Shown here: positions 1 through 9,736 of the stretch, in pieces
Numbering within the stretch: position 1 is the first letter of the stretch
How the letters are laid out: every line of letters begins with the position of its first letter
Origin: an uncultured Saprospiraceae bacterium
GTDB taxonomy: Bacteria; Bacteroidota; Bacteroidia; Chitinophagales; Saprospiraceae
Reading direction: 5' to 3'
NCBI GenBank assembly: GCA_943788055.1
Contig: CALSOU010000010.1
Location: 89,805 to 153,804 of the forward strand
Length of the DNA: 64,000 nucleotides
Position numbers and translations under genes: made by a program
Notes under the pieces: model-generated
Told to the model about the DNA's origin: nothing
The model's input: the letters and a program-made list of their open reading frames with translations, nothing else
The model's database searches: none

Positions 1-1
1 T

Positions 2-1114
2 CTAGAAGACATTGCTAAGTTTTCAAAAATAGGTATAAGAACAATGCTAATTTACATTGGGACTACCTTAGTTGCAATTTCGATTGGACTGGTTCTAGTT
101 CATATCATACAACCAGGAAATAATGTTACAGAGGAAACTCTTACTGAGCTCTTAGCTGAAAATGGTTCGAGTGCAAGTTCTAAAATTAGCAATGCTTCAC
201 AACAAATGGAATCAGGCCCACTACAGCCTTTAGTTGATATTGTGCCTGACAACATTTTCAATGCCATGAGTAACAATGGTTTGATGCTACAAGTGATCTT
301 TTTCGTTATCCTATTCGGCATCTGCTTGCTTCTAGTGAGTAAAGAACAAGCGGCACCATTAAAAAAAGTGTTTAGCAGTCTCAACGAGGTTATCCTCAAA
401 ATGGTAGACTTAATGATGCTATATGCACCTCTTGGTGTATTTGCTCTCATGGCAAACCTAGTAGCTGACACAAAACGGCCAGATTTGTTCATTGCCCTTC
501 TTTCGTATGCTATGACCGTTTTCGCTGGACTTCTCCTGATGATCGCTTTCTATATTTTAGTTGTTTATTTGTATACAGGTCGAAAGCCAGGATTCTTCTT
601 GAAGGGAATAAGTCCAGCTCAGCTTGTTGCGTTCAGCACAAGTTCTAGTGCAGCAACACTACCAGTTACAATGGAACGCGTTGAGGAACATCTAGGAGTA
701 GAAGAAGAAATAACAAGTTTCGTTTGTCCTGTAGGAGCGACGATTAATATGGATGGGACAAGTTTATATCAAGCTGTGGCGGCAGTCTTCATCTGTCAAG
801 CTTTAGGTGTTCCGCTAGGATTTGGTGAAATTATCATGATCTTGGCTACGGCATTACTTGCCTCCATCGGATCAGCTGCGGTGCCTGGAGCAGGCGTCGT
901 CATGTTGATTATTGTTCTAGAATCGATCGATTTCCCATCAGAATTACTTGGAACTGGGATCGCAATGATTCTCGCTGTCGACCGTCCTTTAGACATGGTC
1001 CGCACAATGGTTAACGTTACTGGTGACGCCGCTGTTTCAATGATCGTGGGTCATTCATCAGGACAATTACATTATCCTCAAGCTAGAGAACTAAACGATT
1101 ACTACAAGAAATAA
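2..1114 (+). CDS. Dicarboxylate/amino acid:cation symporter (DAACS family), 5' end cut by window
   Basis: C-terminal 370 codons of a sodium- or proton-coupled glutamate/dicarboxylate carrier (GltP/DctA-like) of the inner membrane. The frame is open to the first base and its first residues (LEDIAKFSKIGIRT) match the family's conserved segment before a transmembrane helix, so the gene begins outside the window; the ATG at 44 is internal. Visible family signatures are the serine-rich hairpin with TLP (SSSAATLP), the substrate/ion motif NMDGTSLY, and the late helix AVDRPLDMVRTMVNVTGDA. Direction of transport and substrate (glutamate, aspartate or C4-dicarboxylate) cannot be fixed from this fragment. 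The next gene follows after 47 bases on the same strand. Confidence 0.93.
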   Translation, partial: LEDIAKFSKIGIRTMLIYIGTTLVAISIGLVLVHIIQPGNNVTEETLTELLAENGSSASSKISNASQQMESGPLQPLVDIVPDNIFNAMSNNGLMLQVIFFVILFGICLLLVSKEQAAPLKKVFSSLNEVILKMVDLMMLYAPLGVFALMANLVADTKRPDLFIALLSYAMTVFAGLLLMIAFYILVVYLYTGRKPGFFLKGISPAQLVAFSTSSSAATLPVTMERVEEHLGVEEEITSFVCPVGATINMDGTSLYQAVAAVFICQALGVPLGFGEIIMILATALLASIGSAAVPGAGVVMLIIVLESIDFPSELLGTGIAMILAVDRPLDMVRTMVNVTGDAAVSMIVGHSSGQLHYPQARELNDYYKK

Positions 1115-1133
1115 TATATTGAGTGTTAGACAG

Positions 1134-1143
1134 GGCTTACGCC
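1134..1143. repeat. Short intergenic motif GGCTTACGCC, copy 1
   Basis: Ten-base motif followed by an A-rich stretch, 18 bases before the ATG at 1162. An identical copy lies at 24747-24756 and a one-mismatch copy at 27521-27530, all between genes. Read on the minus strand the three share the form T-run, then GGCGTAAGCC. Function unknown. Confidence 0.4.
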
Positions 1144-1161
1144 TAAAAATTAAATACTACT

Positions 1162-3756
1162 ATGCTTAAATCAGTAACCTGTAATAGTGAATTCAATCTG
1201 AGCAACGGCTATCTTATTGCTATTTTTTCGCTTCTTTTTTTCTTACAAAGCTGCAGTAATTCCTCATCATACAAATATGAAATGCCTTTGCCAACAAATG
1301 GAGAAACGCATGTCAAACTTGATATGGAAGATGAAGAAAAGAGTAATTTAAAAAAGGCTTGGCTTGAAAAGCTCTTTCGCACTCCAGAAGGAATCGATGC
1401 TAAATACATTGAAGATCAAAATAGTTATGAACGATTCTTAGAACGAAACCATGCTATTTCAGGTCGCACACCTGAAGAGATCATTGCGGATGGCTTGATT
1501 ACCGGAGAATGGAAAGAGCGGGGAAGTAAAAACCAATCGGGATCTGTATTTGTCACCGAATACGATCAAGAAAGCAAATATTTGTACTTAGTTTCTGCTG
1601 GTGGTCAGTTATGGAAAGGTACTCTAGATGGTCTAGGATGGGAGATCGTCAATCAAAAAGCTCGTTTTCATGACCATTTTTTGGACATGGTAAAATTAGA
1701 AGATGGGTCTAATCGTCTATTAGCTGCGATATCAAATATGCCCCATTATAGCGATGATGGTGGTTTGACTTGGACTGCTTCAGAAGGATTTATCCCTCTT
1801 GCCAGCGCACGAATGAAAAACATATTTACTACGGATGATTCTCTTCAATACACATACTTCCTAGGCCAGGCAAATTCAAATCAAAATCTTGGATTGTACC
1901 AAACAAAAGACAAAGGTGTCACCTATCAAAAGATATTTAGCTTTCTTACCAGTGATCGCAGAAATCTTTCACTCTCAATTACCAAGAATACTCCAAGTGA
2001 TACGTCTGAAATCTATGTTTTGGAACAGCTTTCTGCTTCAACAAGTAGATTACATAAAATGGATGCTAATCAAGAAAAACTAGAGCTAATTGAACCGTTT
2101 AGCCCTATTTCTTATAATCAAGGTGAAGGAAATTTGGTTACCGTAAAATCGGATTCAACTACTATATTCTACGCTCTGAGTAGAGGAGATTCTGCTAAAT
2201 TACACGTATCAACAGATCAAGGTGAAACTTGGATTGAAAAGTCAACATTACCTACAAGCCCTTGGGGTGTTGGCCTTTTTGTCAGCGCAGAAAATCCAGA
2301 TTATCTGATGTATGGGGATATCGAATGCTATCGATCATTTGACGGAGGAGGGACGTGGGAGATGACAAACGGCTGGGGTGAGTACTACGGTGATGTCATA
2401 AATAAATTGCACGCCGATATGATGTACTTCAGTGACTACAAAGATGTTGACACTGATCAATACTTTATGCTCATCAGTAATCATGGTGGAATCTCTATTA
2501 TGGAAACCTACGATCAAGAGCCCAAAAACATCGCACTTACAGGCCTAAATGTTTCACAATACTATAGTGTAAGGACTCATCCGAGCGATGAAAAGTACAT
2601 CTACGCAGGTTCGCAGGATCAAGGTTTCCAGCGAGGGCAAGACAAAAAAGGAGAGATACTTGATCTCGGTCAAGCGATTTCGGGGGACTATGGACATATT
2701 GTTTTCACAACGGACGACAAGCTATGGACAGTATATCCTGGTGGCTGGGTAAGCTTTTGGCCAAACCCCACCAATCAAGGAATAGCGATGAGCTACGATC
2801 TAGAGAGCACACATGAATCAGTCTGGATTCCACCTTTAGCAAACATCCCAAATTCTCCAATAGATGAAATCTATATGGCGGGAGGTAATATAAATGGAGG
2901 CCCTGGTTCTTATTTAATAAAACTAAACGCCCTTGATCAAATTTATACAAGCCAGATTGATTTTGATTTTAGAAGCGCAAGTAACGGAACCGTCTCTGCA
3001 ATAAGCATTGCAGACGAGTACGAAGAGAAGATGTATGTGGCAACTGACAATGGTAGGTTTTTCTACTCTAAAGACTTCGGGGAAACTTGGACAAAAAGTG
3101 CCAACGTGAACGGTGGTCACTACTTGTATGGTTCTGTAATCATCCCTTCCAAATTGAATGAAGAAAAGATCTATACAGCAGGAAATGGTTACAACGGTGT
3201 TCCCGTTATGAGATCAATTGACGGAGGAGAATCTTTTGAACCATTTGGTAATGGACTACCGAACACAACTGTACTCGGAATGGTTATGAATTCGGACGAA
3301 AGTCTACTTTTTGCAGCTACAACATCTGGACCTTATGTTTGTGTTGTAGGTAATAAAGAATGGCACTCCATGATAGGTGAGGCAGCACCTGATGTAACAT
3401 ATTGGTCTGTTGAACTAGTCAATAATGATAATACAGTGCGTTTTGGAACGTACGGTAGAGGAATTTGGGACTTCGAGATTTCAGAATTTGTTGGTTTGGA
3501 AGAAACAAGTATCAGCCAAAAAGATTCGAAATTACTAGTGTATCCTAATCCAGTAGCAGAATATTTAACTATAGAATGGAATGATCGATCTATCCAAGAC
3601 GCTTCGATTTTTGATTCAAATGGGCGATTTGTAAAGTCTTTGGACGTTCAGTCCCCTACTCAATCATATTCTTTGAGCGATTTGACCATCGGAACGTACT
3701 TCTTAAGGTACAATCAAAACGGGATAATTGGCTCTAAAATGATCATTAAACTTTAA
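1162..3756 (+). CDS. Secreted BNR/Asp-box repeat protein with T9SS type A sorting domain
   Basis: 864-residue exported protein. The hydrophobic stretch at about residues 18-30 ends in LQSC (Cys31), a lipobox. Several Asp-box motifs follow (SDDGGLTW, STDQGETW, SFDGGGTW, SKDFGETW, SIDGGESF), which mark blades of a sortilin/BNR-type beta-propeller, as in sialidase-like and xyloglucanase-like proteins; no catalytic residues can be assigned with confidence. The last 80 or so residues (VYPNPVAEYLTIEW to SKMIIKL) form a T9SS type A C-terminal sorting domain, so the protein is expected to cross the outer membrane. A lipobox together with a T9SS domain is odd. The start is the only ATG before the signal sequence. 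Confidence 0.85.
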   Translation: MLKSVTCNSEFNLSNGYLIAIFSLLFFLQSCSNSSSYKYEMPLPTNGETHVKLDMEDEEKSNLKKAWLEKLFRTPEGIDAKYIEDQNSYERFLERNHAISGRTPEEIIADGLITGEWKERGSKNQSGSVFVTEYDQESKYLYLVSAGGQLWKGTLDGLGWEIVNQKARFHDHFLDMVKLEDGSNRLLAAISNMPHYSDDGGLTWTASEGFIPLASARMKNIFTTDDSLQYTYFLGQANSNQNLGLYQTKDKGVTYQKIFSFLTSDRRNLSLSITKNTPSDTSEIYVLEQLSASTSRLHKMDANQEKLELIEPFSPISYNQGEGNLVTVKSDSTTIFYALSRGDSAKLHVSTDQGETWIEKSTLPTSPWGVGLFVSAENPDYLMYGDIECYRSFDGGGTWEMTNGWGEYYGDVINKLHADMMYFSDYKDVDTDQYFMLISNHGGISIMETYDQEPKNIALTGLNVSQYYSVRTHPSDEKYIYAGSQDQGFQRGQDKKGEILDLGQAISGDYGHIVFTTDDKLWTVYPGGWVSFWPNPTNQGIAMSYDLESTHESVWIPPLANIPNSPIDEIYMAGGNINGGPGSYLIKLNALDQIYTSQIDFDFRSASNGTVSAISIADEYEEKMYVATDNGRFFYSKDFGETWTKSANVNGGHYLYGSVIIPSKLNEEKIYTAGNGYNGVPVMRSIDGGESFEPFGNGLPNTTVLGMVMNSDESLLFAATTSGPYVCVVGNKEWHSMIGEAAPDVTYWSVELVNNDNTVRFGTYGRGIWDFEISEFVGLEETSISQKDSKLLVYPNPVAEYLTIEWNDRSIQDASIFDSNGRFVKSLDVQSPTQSYSLSDLTIGTYFLRYNQNGIIGSKMIIKL

Positions 3757-3793
3757 AAATACTGTTTATAAAAAGATTAAATAAAATATCAGA

Positions 3794-4324
3794 ATGGCAA
3801 TAGAAACTTTAGGAATCGGATCACGAGTAAAACACGCTGCCTTTGGTGACGGCGTTATTTTTGCAGTAGATGTCGCAGCCTATAGAGTTAGCTTTATAAA
3901 ATATGGCGTAAAATTAGTTGGACGTGACTATGCTTCATGGGAGATTATTGAAGCAATACCATATGAAGCATTACAAAGCTTTACAGAAGCGGAGAAATCT
4001 TTAGCTAAGATACTGAGGTTCTGGGGCGGTATACAAGAAAGTGTTGAATTGGGCGATCGTTGGGATGGTGGGATGCTCATATTGAAACCTGGTGATGAAG
4101 ACTTAAAGTCAAAAGAATTACCGATCGATACGTTCTTTCATAAGATTGTTATGGTACGCGATCGAATAAGAGTTATGGAGCAAAGAATAAATTCTAGTAA
4201 ATTGACGGACGAAGAGAAGGTCAATCTGCAGCAATATATTACAAGAATTTACGGATCGTTGACTACTTTTAACGTTCTTTTCAAGCATAAAGACGATCAT
4301 TTTAATGGTGATCGAAACAAATAG
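3794..4324 (+). CDS. Conserved hypothetical protein with UvrD-C-like N-terminal motif
   Basis: 176-residue soluble protein of unknown function. Its first 50 residues (GIGSRVKHAAFGDGVIF, then VSFIKYGVKLVGRDY) resemble the small beta-barrel motif (GxxVxHxxFGxGxV) seen at the C terminus of UvrD/PcrA-type helicases and in stand-alone Bacteroidota proteins. The rest is predicted helical, with no signal peptide or membrane segment. It sits 37 bases after the BNR protein and 67 bases before the TlpA-like gene in a same-strand run, but no functional link is evident. Family resemblance is weak. Confidence 0.7.
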   Translation: MAIETLGIGSRVKHAAFGDGVIFAVDVAAYRVSFIKYGVKLVGRDYASWEIIEAIPYEALQSFTEAEKSLAKILRFWGGIQESVELGDRWDGGMLILKPGDEDLKSKELPIDTFFHKIVMVRDRIRVMEQRINSSKLTDEEKVNLQQYITRIYGSLTTFNVLFKHKDDHFNGDRNK

Positions 4325-4391
4325 TGGTGTTATTGATGTTAAATAAAAGACTTGAACAATAATTCACTTTCCAATTATAGAATTTCATTAA

Positions 4392-5693
4392 ATGAAACAA
4401 ATTCTCGCATTCGTATTTCTTGCTTCTACGCTGTTTACAAGTTGTATCGACATTCCTAACACCTATGATCAATTACCCCCTGGAATTTGGAGGGGAATAC
4501 TACTGTTGGAGAATCAGAATTTCACTCCAGAAGCCGGAGATGAAGAGGTTATCACTATGATTTCAGACCTGAATGATTCAGAGATACCTTTCAACTTTGA
4601 GGTGTCCTATGATGAAAACAATGAAATGGGTGTTACATTTATTAATGGTACAGAGAGAATTCCTGCATCAAAAATTGATTACGGCAAAAATATAAGAACA
4701 GCAAAAGATACATTACGAATACATTTTCCTGAATTTGATTCTTACTTACGAGCATCGTATGAGGACAATTCAATGGAAGGGAAATTTGTGATTAATAGTC
4801 TCAAAAATTACTTTGTCCCATTTAAAGCTGAATTTGGTCAAGCCCATAGATTTAGTGCTTTAAAGAAGGAGCCAATCACTGACCTTACGGGATTATGGGA
4901 GTGTACATTTGAAGAAGGAACTGAAGATGAGTACAAAGCAGTTGGCGAGTTTAAACAGAACGGGAACGAATTGAGAGGAACTTTTCGCACGGAAACCGGA
5001 GACTACCGTTTCCTTGAAGGAACGATTCAAGACAACAAAGCCTATCTTTCTGTCTTTGATGGTACGCATGCATTTCTATTCACGATGAAGATTCTTGATC
5101 AAGATGAAATGATCGGATCATTTCGCAGTGGTAAAACATACCAAGCTTCATGGAGAGCGAAAAGAAACCCCAAAGCCACTTTGGCAAAGGCATCCGAGCT
5201 TACATATGTTGTTAAAGATAGTCCCCCTATCGCCTTCAACTATCCTGATAGAAATGGGAAAATGGTTAACCTCGAAAATCCAATTTTCCAGGATAAGATA
5301 AAAGTCATTTCAATAATGGGTACATGGTGCCCAAATTGTAAAGACGAAATGAATTACTTAAAATCAATTCAAGATAAGTTCGAAGATGTACAAGTTGTTG
5401 CTATTGCTTACGAACGATATCGAGAGCAAGAGAAAGCCTTAGAATCACTTGATCGATATTCAAAAGTAATGGAACTAAACTTTCCAATGCTACATGGTGG
5501 CATGTCTAGTAAGAGTGAAGCTTCAACAGCATGGCCGCAATTCAATGAAATAATCTCTTTCCCTACCCTATTAGTATTGGACAAGCAAAATGAGGTGAAG
5601 TATGTCCACACTGGGTTCAATGGTCCTGCTACAAGTAAGTATAAGGAATTTGTTGATGAGTTTGAAGCTGAGATTAACAAGTTAAGAGAGTAA
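4392..5693 (+). CDS. TlpA-family thioredoxin-like lipoprotein
   Basis: 433-residue envelope lipoprotein: hydrophobic leader ending in LFTSC (Cys18 lipobox). Residues about 30-280 are a Bacteroidota-specific beta-rich region. Residues about 290-430 are a thioredoxin/TlpA domain with the redox motif WCPNC (Cys313 and Cys316) and the later cis-proline region (SFPTLLVLD). Such proteins reduce or isomerise disulfides, or deliver reductant, in the periplasm. The ATG at 4392 gives a typical lipoprotein signal. Substrate unknown. Confidence 0.88.
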   Translation: MKQILAFVFLASTLFTSCIDIPNTYDQLPPGIWRGILLLENQNFTPEAGDEEVITMISDLNDSEIPFNFEVSYDENNEMGVTFINGTERIPASKIDYGKNIRTAKDTLRIHFPEFDSYLRASYEDNSMEGKFVINSLKNYFVPFKAEFGQAHRFSALKKEPITDLTGLWECTFEEGTEDEYKAVGEFKQNGNELRGTFRTETGDYRFLEGTIQDNKAYLSVFDGTHAFLFTMKILDQDEMIGSFRSGKTYQASWRAKRNPKATLAKASELTYVVKDSPPIAFNYPDRNGKMVNLENPIFQDKIKVISIMGTWCPNCKDEMNYLKSIQDKFEDVQVVAIAYERYREQEKALESLDRYSKVMELNFPMLHGGMSSKSEASTAWPQFNEIISFPTLLVLDKQNEVKYVHTGFNGPATSKYKEFVDEFEAEINKLRE

Positions 5694-5724
5694 CCGACGT
5701 TATTGAGATATTAATACATTTTAG

Positions 5725-6540
5725 ATGAAAAAGTATGAGAAAATCGCTTTCATTACAGGAGCTAGTTCAGGGATAGGTAAGGCAACTGCAAAGGAATTTG
5801 CAAAATTGGGATACAACATCGTCATTACAGGTAGAAGAAAGTCTCGACTCCTTGAAGTTAAAGAAAAACTGACTTATAAGTATGGTGTTAATGTCAAGGT
5901 CTTGGCTTTTGACATCTCTGATTCGGATGCGACACAAAGAGCTTTCAACAGCCTCCCAAAAGAATGGAAAAACAAAATCCATGTCCTTGTCAATAATGCA
6001 GGAGGCGCCAAAGGTTTAGACCCTTTCCATGAAGGCAAACTAAATCACTGGGAAACGATGATTGATGCGAATGTAAAAGGCCTTTTGTATATTTCTAGAT
6101 TCATTACACCAAGCATGGTGAAGCGTAAATCAGGACATATTATCAATGTCTGCTCTACAGCAGGTCATGAGGTTTATCCAAAAGGACATGTCTATTGTGC
6201 AACCAAGCATGCTGTAAAGGCTTTAACTCAAGGCATGAGGCAGGATTTACATACTCATGGAATACGTGTGTCTGAAGTAAGCCCTGGACACGTAGAAGAA
6301 ACTGAATTTGCCCTCAATAGATTTGACGGAGACAAGGCTAAATCCAAGATTTACGAAGATTTCAATCCCTTGACTAGCAAGAATGTTGCTAAAACAATCG
6401 TTTTTATTGCTCAGCAACCAAAGCACGTCAATATTCAAGAAATAATTATGATGGGAACTCAGCAAGCCTCAAGTACAATTATTGACAGAAGCGGCAGAAA
6501 GTACGATTCCAATAAGAAGTCTAACTCCAAACGACCCTAA
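5725..6540 (+). CDS. SDR-family NAD(P)-dependent oxidoreductase
   Basis: 271-residue short-chain dehydrogenase, cytosolic. The cofactor-binding motif TGASSGIG (residues 11-18), NNAGG (90-94), catalytic Ser144, and Tyr157-x3-Lys161 (YCATK) are all present. The arginine after the second strand (TGRRKS) favours NADP(H). Overall layout resembles YdfG-type 3-hydroxy acid/serine dehydrogenases, which are about 250 residues; the extra 20 residues are a basic, low-complexity tail. Substrate cannot be assigned. Confidence 0.9.
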   Translation: MKKYEKIAFITGASSGIGKATAKEFAKLGYNIVITGRRKSRLLEVKEKLTYKYGVNVKVLAFDISDSDATQRAFNSLPKEWKNKIHVLVNNAGGAKGLDPFHEGKLNHWETMIDANVKGLLYISRFITPSMVKRKSGHIINVCSTAGHEVYPKGHVYCATKHAVKALTQGMRQDLHTHGIRVSEVSPGHVEETEFALNRFDGDKAKSKIYEDFNPLTSKNVAKTIVFIAQQPKHVNIQEIIMMGTQQASSTIIDRSGRKYDSNKKSNSKRP

Positions 6541-6681
6541 GTACTCCTCAATGCTAAGGCCTGTGGAACCCAAATTGATTTCGATCCTTGCGGCGCCTAA
6601 GTCGATTAGTGTGTAATGACCTTTGGTTAGTTGAAAGTTTGTTCGTCTTGGAATTTATAAGTACGACTGTAAAATGGGCAA

Positions 6682-6713
6682 TTTGCTCATTAGTACTTTA
6701 TCTTTTACCTTTG
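6682..6713 (+). promoter_or_regulatory. Bacteroidota-type promoter for the DUF6909 gene
   Basis: TTTG at 6682-6685, a 20-base spacer and TACCTTTG at 6706-6713, a full match to the TAnnTTTG -7 element. Transcription would start near 6719, about nine bases before the ATG at 6728. This rules against the upstream ATG at 6674, which precedes the promoter. Confidence 0.6.
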
Positions 6714-6727
6714 TAGTGAAAAACTAT

Positions 6728-8368
6728 ATGGCTTCCATTTCCCATTCGCCTTCGAGAGCCCAGATTTCAAGGCATTCCATAGAACGTTTACATATTGCAA
6801 TGAGGCACCTGTTTATGAGAGGCACTTACAAGCCACTCGGAATGTCAGGTGAAACTATGATCGAAGCTCTTTTAGATCTATCCCCAGAAATATATGGAAC
6901 AATAAGTGATCGAGAGCGAGTCGAACTAAATGGTTTGTTGTACATCTTTCAAAGATTACCTCAGGGAATAGAGCAAAGTCGCTATGTGAAGCTAATTACA
7001 AAAGAAGGCTTCGAATCATCTAGTTTTGAAATTCTGATTCCTAGTAAAAGACGGAGAAACTGCTATAAGATTGATGAAGAACAGATGTTCATCGAGATGA
7101 CTAGGGGCTTAAGCGACATCTATGATGTTCTTACCCACTTAACCTTTCTATATATTGAAGCGGAAAAAATTCGAGAGAACGCTCTAGACGGAAAAGACAG
7201 AAAGACAAAGCCGTGGATCATGCTTGAACAAATTGTTCAAAAAATCTCTTCGAAACAGAAATTTAATAAAGAAGTTGGATTCACCTACCTATCTAGTATC
7301 CTAGGACGAACTTTTGAAGACATAGAGGAGATCTACGATCGCTTTGAAAAAGCTAACAAAGTCAGTAATCTTTTTGAAATTATCTATTGGATGGGTAAAA
7401 GGAGCATTGAGGAACATCTGGAACAGAATGATAGAGAAATTAACTTCTCTTCTGCTCTCCGCGAAACACTCGGACATCACGTTTACGGAACGAAATGGGC
7501 TCAACAGATAAAGAAAAGCTTGATAGACGATCAGTTATTTGATAAACCAATTCATGTTATTTCAAGTAACATGCATAGTGTTATGAACTGTATATATGCA
7601 CAGAAAGCACTATCCAAATCATTCCATAATAAAACGATCGAGGAATTAGCTGAAGTATTGAGCAAGAGCACCTCCAAAAAGCTACGAGACACAGTTAGAA
7701 AATATGCTTTAAAGAACGGCATGAAGGAGATTCATGATCCATCAGGTACTAATATATCCGTGCAGATATTCAACTTAGAGAAGCTCAATTTAAAAGAAAT
7801 TCCCTTCTTAGTAGGAATAGAAAAGACTGTTAAGAAGTCAGATATTATCGTCGTTATGGATTATGCCTTTGGACAACAGGCCTTTGAAACCATGGATGAG
7901 TTGCTAAAGCCATATGATGGAGATAAAGAGAAAACACCATGGGATGTCAAGAGTGTCAGTATCATGGGTAAAGCAGGAATTCTCACTGGAGTAAAAGGCG
8001 ATGTCATGATACCAAATGCACATATTTTTGAAGGAAGTGCCGACAATTATCCGTTTGAAAACAAACTCACAAGCGCAGACTTTGAATCGTATGGTGTTTT
8101 TGATGTTTTCTCAGGACCAATGATTACCGTTCTAGGTACTAGTCTTCAGAACAAAGACATTCTAAGATACTTTATGAAATCCAGCTGGGGTGCCATCGGC
8201 TTAGAAATGGAAGGTGCTCATTATCAGAAAGCGATTCAAGCGGCTGCAAACATTAGGCGTTCCGTAGATTCCAACATTGAAATTAGATATGCATATTATG
8301 CGTCTGATAACCCCTTAGAATCAGGCGCCACACTTGCATCAGGTAGCTTAGGTCTTAGATGGTGTTAG
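6728..8368 (+). CDS. DUF6909-family protein, 3' end frameshifted
   Basis: Large Bacteroidota-specific protein (546 residues from this start). The start at 6728 (MASISHSPSRAQISRHSIER) fits the family N terminus and the promoter; the in-frame ATG at 6674 lies upstream of that promoter. N-terminal two thirds: conserved helical domain with IPSKRRRNCYKIDEEQM. C-terminal third: VSIMGKAGILTG, GTSLQN and LEMEGAHY; the MEGA segment recalls the purine nucleosidase/phosphorylase (PNP_UDP) fold, so a nucleoside-related activity is possible but unproven. The frame ends early as SGSLGLRWC; dropping one T from the pair at 8355-8356 restores GLDGVSPTYAITKEILK, the tail expected for the family. One-base frameshift or sequence error. 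Confidence 0.82.
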   Translation: MASISHSPSRAQISRHSIERLHIAMRHLFMRGTYKPLGMSGETMIEALLDLSPEIYGTISDRERVELNGLLYIFQRLPQGIEQSRYVKLITKEGFESSSFEILIPSKRRRNCYKIDEEQMFIEMTRGLSDIYDVLTHLTFLYIEAEKIRENALDGKDRKTKPWIMLEQIVQKISSKQKFNKEVGFTYLSSILGRTFEDIEEIYDRFEKANKVSNLFEIIYWMGKRSIEEHLEQNDREINFSSALRETLGHHVYGTKWAQQIKKSLIDDQLFDKPIHVISSNMHSVMNCIYAQKALSKSFHNKTIEELAEVLSKSTSKKLRDTVRKYALKNGMKEIHDPSGTNISVQIFNLEKLNLKEIPFLVGIEKTVKKSDIIVVMDYAFGQQAFETMDELLKPYDGDKEKTPWDVKSVSIMGKAGILTGVKGDVMIPNAHIFEGSADNYPFENKLTSADFESYGVFDVFSGPMITVLGTSLQNKDILRYFMKSSWGAIGLEMEGAHYQKAIQAAANIRRSVDSNIEIRYAYYASDNPLESGATLASGSLGLRWC

Positions 8369-8427
8369 CCCTACCTATGCTATTACAAAAGAAATTCTTA
8401 AAGGGAATCCTCTCATGACCAGACTCA

Positions 8428-9736
8428 TTACCGAATTCGGTATTTTAGTTCGATACCAAACTGGTCTAGGTTTCTAAGATAGTCAGAATTGTAGCCATGA
8501 GCACCTGTCAGATCGAATCTAGCTCTTATCCCCATTTGGAATAAAGAACTTACGTTGTAGTTAATCTTTTGCGAAAGATTCAATTGATAATTAAATACTT
8601 GATCTTCGTACACCTCATTTGAAAAGAATTCATTACCGGTATCGAATCTCTTATTTACCGCAAAATTATTTTCGATACCTAATCCAACTTGAAGGCGGTT
8701 CATTCTATAACTAAAAAGTAAAGGTATTCCGATATAATCTACAAATACTAATGAACCAATCGACCGTTGTTCAGCATTAGAAACACCCACATTTATAGGC
8801 AGCGTCTCTTCATTGGTGGAATCACCAAGAGTAACATCTGCAAATTCTCTATCTGAATTACCAAACAAACTGAATGAAGAAAACCTAACACGCTGATAAC
8901 TCAATCCTGTTGTCATACTCCATGGACTCTCAGTTGATCCAATTTCTGACAACAGAATTAATCGAAGTGAGAGTTGATCAAAATCGGATAAATAGCTTGT
9001 TTCGGCGGCAACGAATGATTGTACTCTTCTCTCTGCAATCGGTTTTTCCAAAGTGCTAAATATGATTGGTTCTGAATTAGTTTCATCGATTTCCAATGTC
9101 GTAATTGACGGCAAGCCAGTTGCTTCATGTTGCTGCCAAGTAACATCACTCTTCCTTTTATTCTCACCAAACTTAGGGAAAGTACGACCTACTTCAGAAA
9201 TATCTCTGGTAGGCTCAACGTCAAGAACTATCGTTTCATCAGTTCCAAAAACAATTGTAGGATCATCTTTCTGCTGAATGCTTGCGATATCTGCAGTACT
9301 AGGCTCAATTTTAAATCCTCCTATGTTATAACTTTTAGACTCTTGCACTGTCTCAATTAACTGTAAATTATTTATCTGTTTTGATTCATTTTTAAATTCA
9401 GTTTCTCTCGCTTCAACATCCCCAATAGGTGTTACTAAATCTACTTTAGATGCATCTCCAGGCGTTGTTAAGGCCATATCAATATTTTCCTCTAAATCAA
9501 CTCCCTGCTGGCTACCTATGGCTGTCTGTGCAATAATGGGTGTAACATTTACGATCTCCTTGTCATCGCCACTATCAAAAAAAGAAGTGTATAAAGCAGT
9601 AAGATCCTAAAAATAGCAGGAATAAAATGCCAATATATTTCCACCAAGCAATCAGCTTCTTTTCAGGCTTCTCTTTGTCCAAGTGTTCTAGCATTAGTCC
9701 CCATGCCTTATCCTCAAATTCCTTATTATCCAACAT
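8428..9736 (-). pseudogene. Sigma-factor-linked membrane protein with outer-membrane-type barrel domain, frameshifted
   Basis: Two open frames make one gene. The first starts at ATG 9736, overlapping the sigma-factor stop by 11 bases (translational coupling), and encodes a short cytoplasmic segment (MLDNKEFEDKAWGLMLEHL) and one transmembrane helix (YIGILFLLFLGSYCFI), then stops. Removing one base from the A7 run at 9577-9583 joins it to the second frame, which gives a low-complexity acidic periplasmic linker and a roughly 190-residue C-terminal region of alternating beta-strands typical of PorT-like outer-membrane barrels, ending in an aromatic/basic strand. The position suggests an anti-sigma or signal-transducing partner. 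A cytoplasmic plus inner-membrane N terminus fused to a barrel is topologically puzzling. Confidence 0.7.

Noticed and set aside
6541-6655. Minus-strand open frame (LIDLGAARIEINLGSTGLS) after the SDR gene
   Set aside because: Short, lacks a start codon, overlaps the SDR 3' end and I recognise no family; probably chance.
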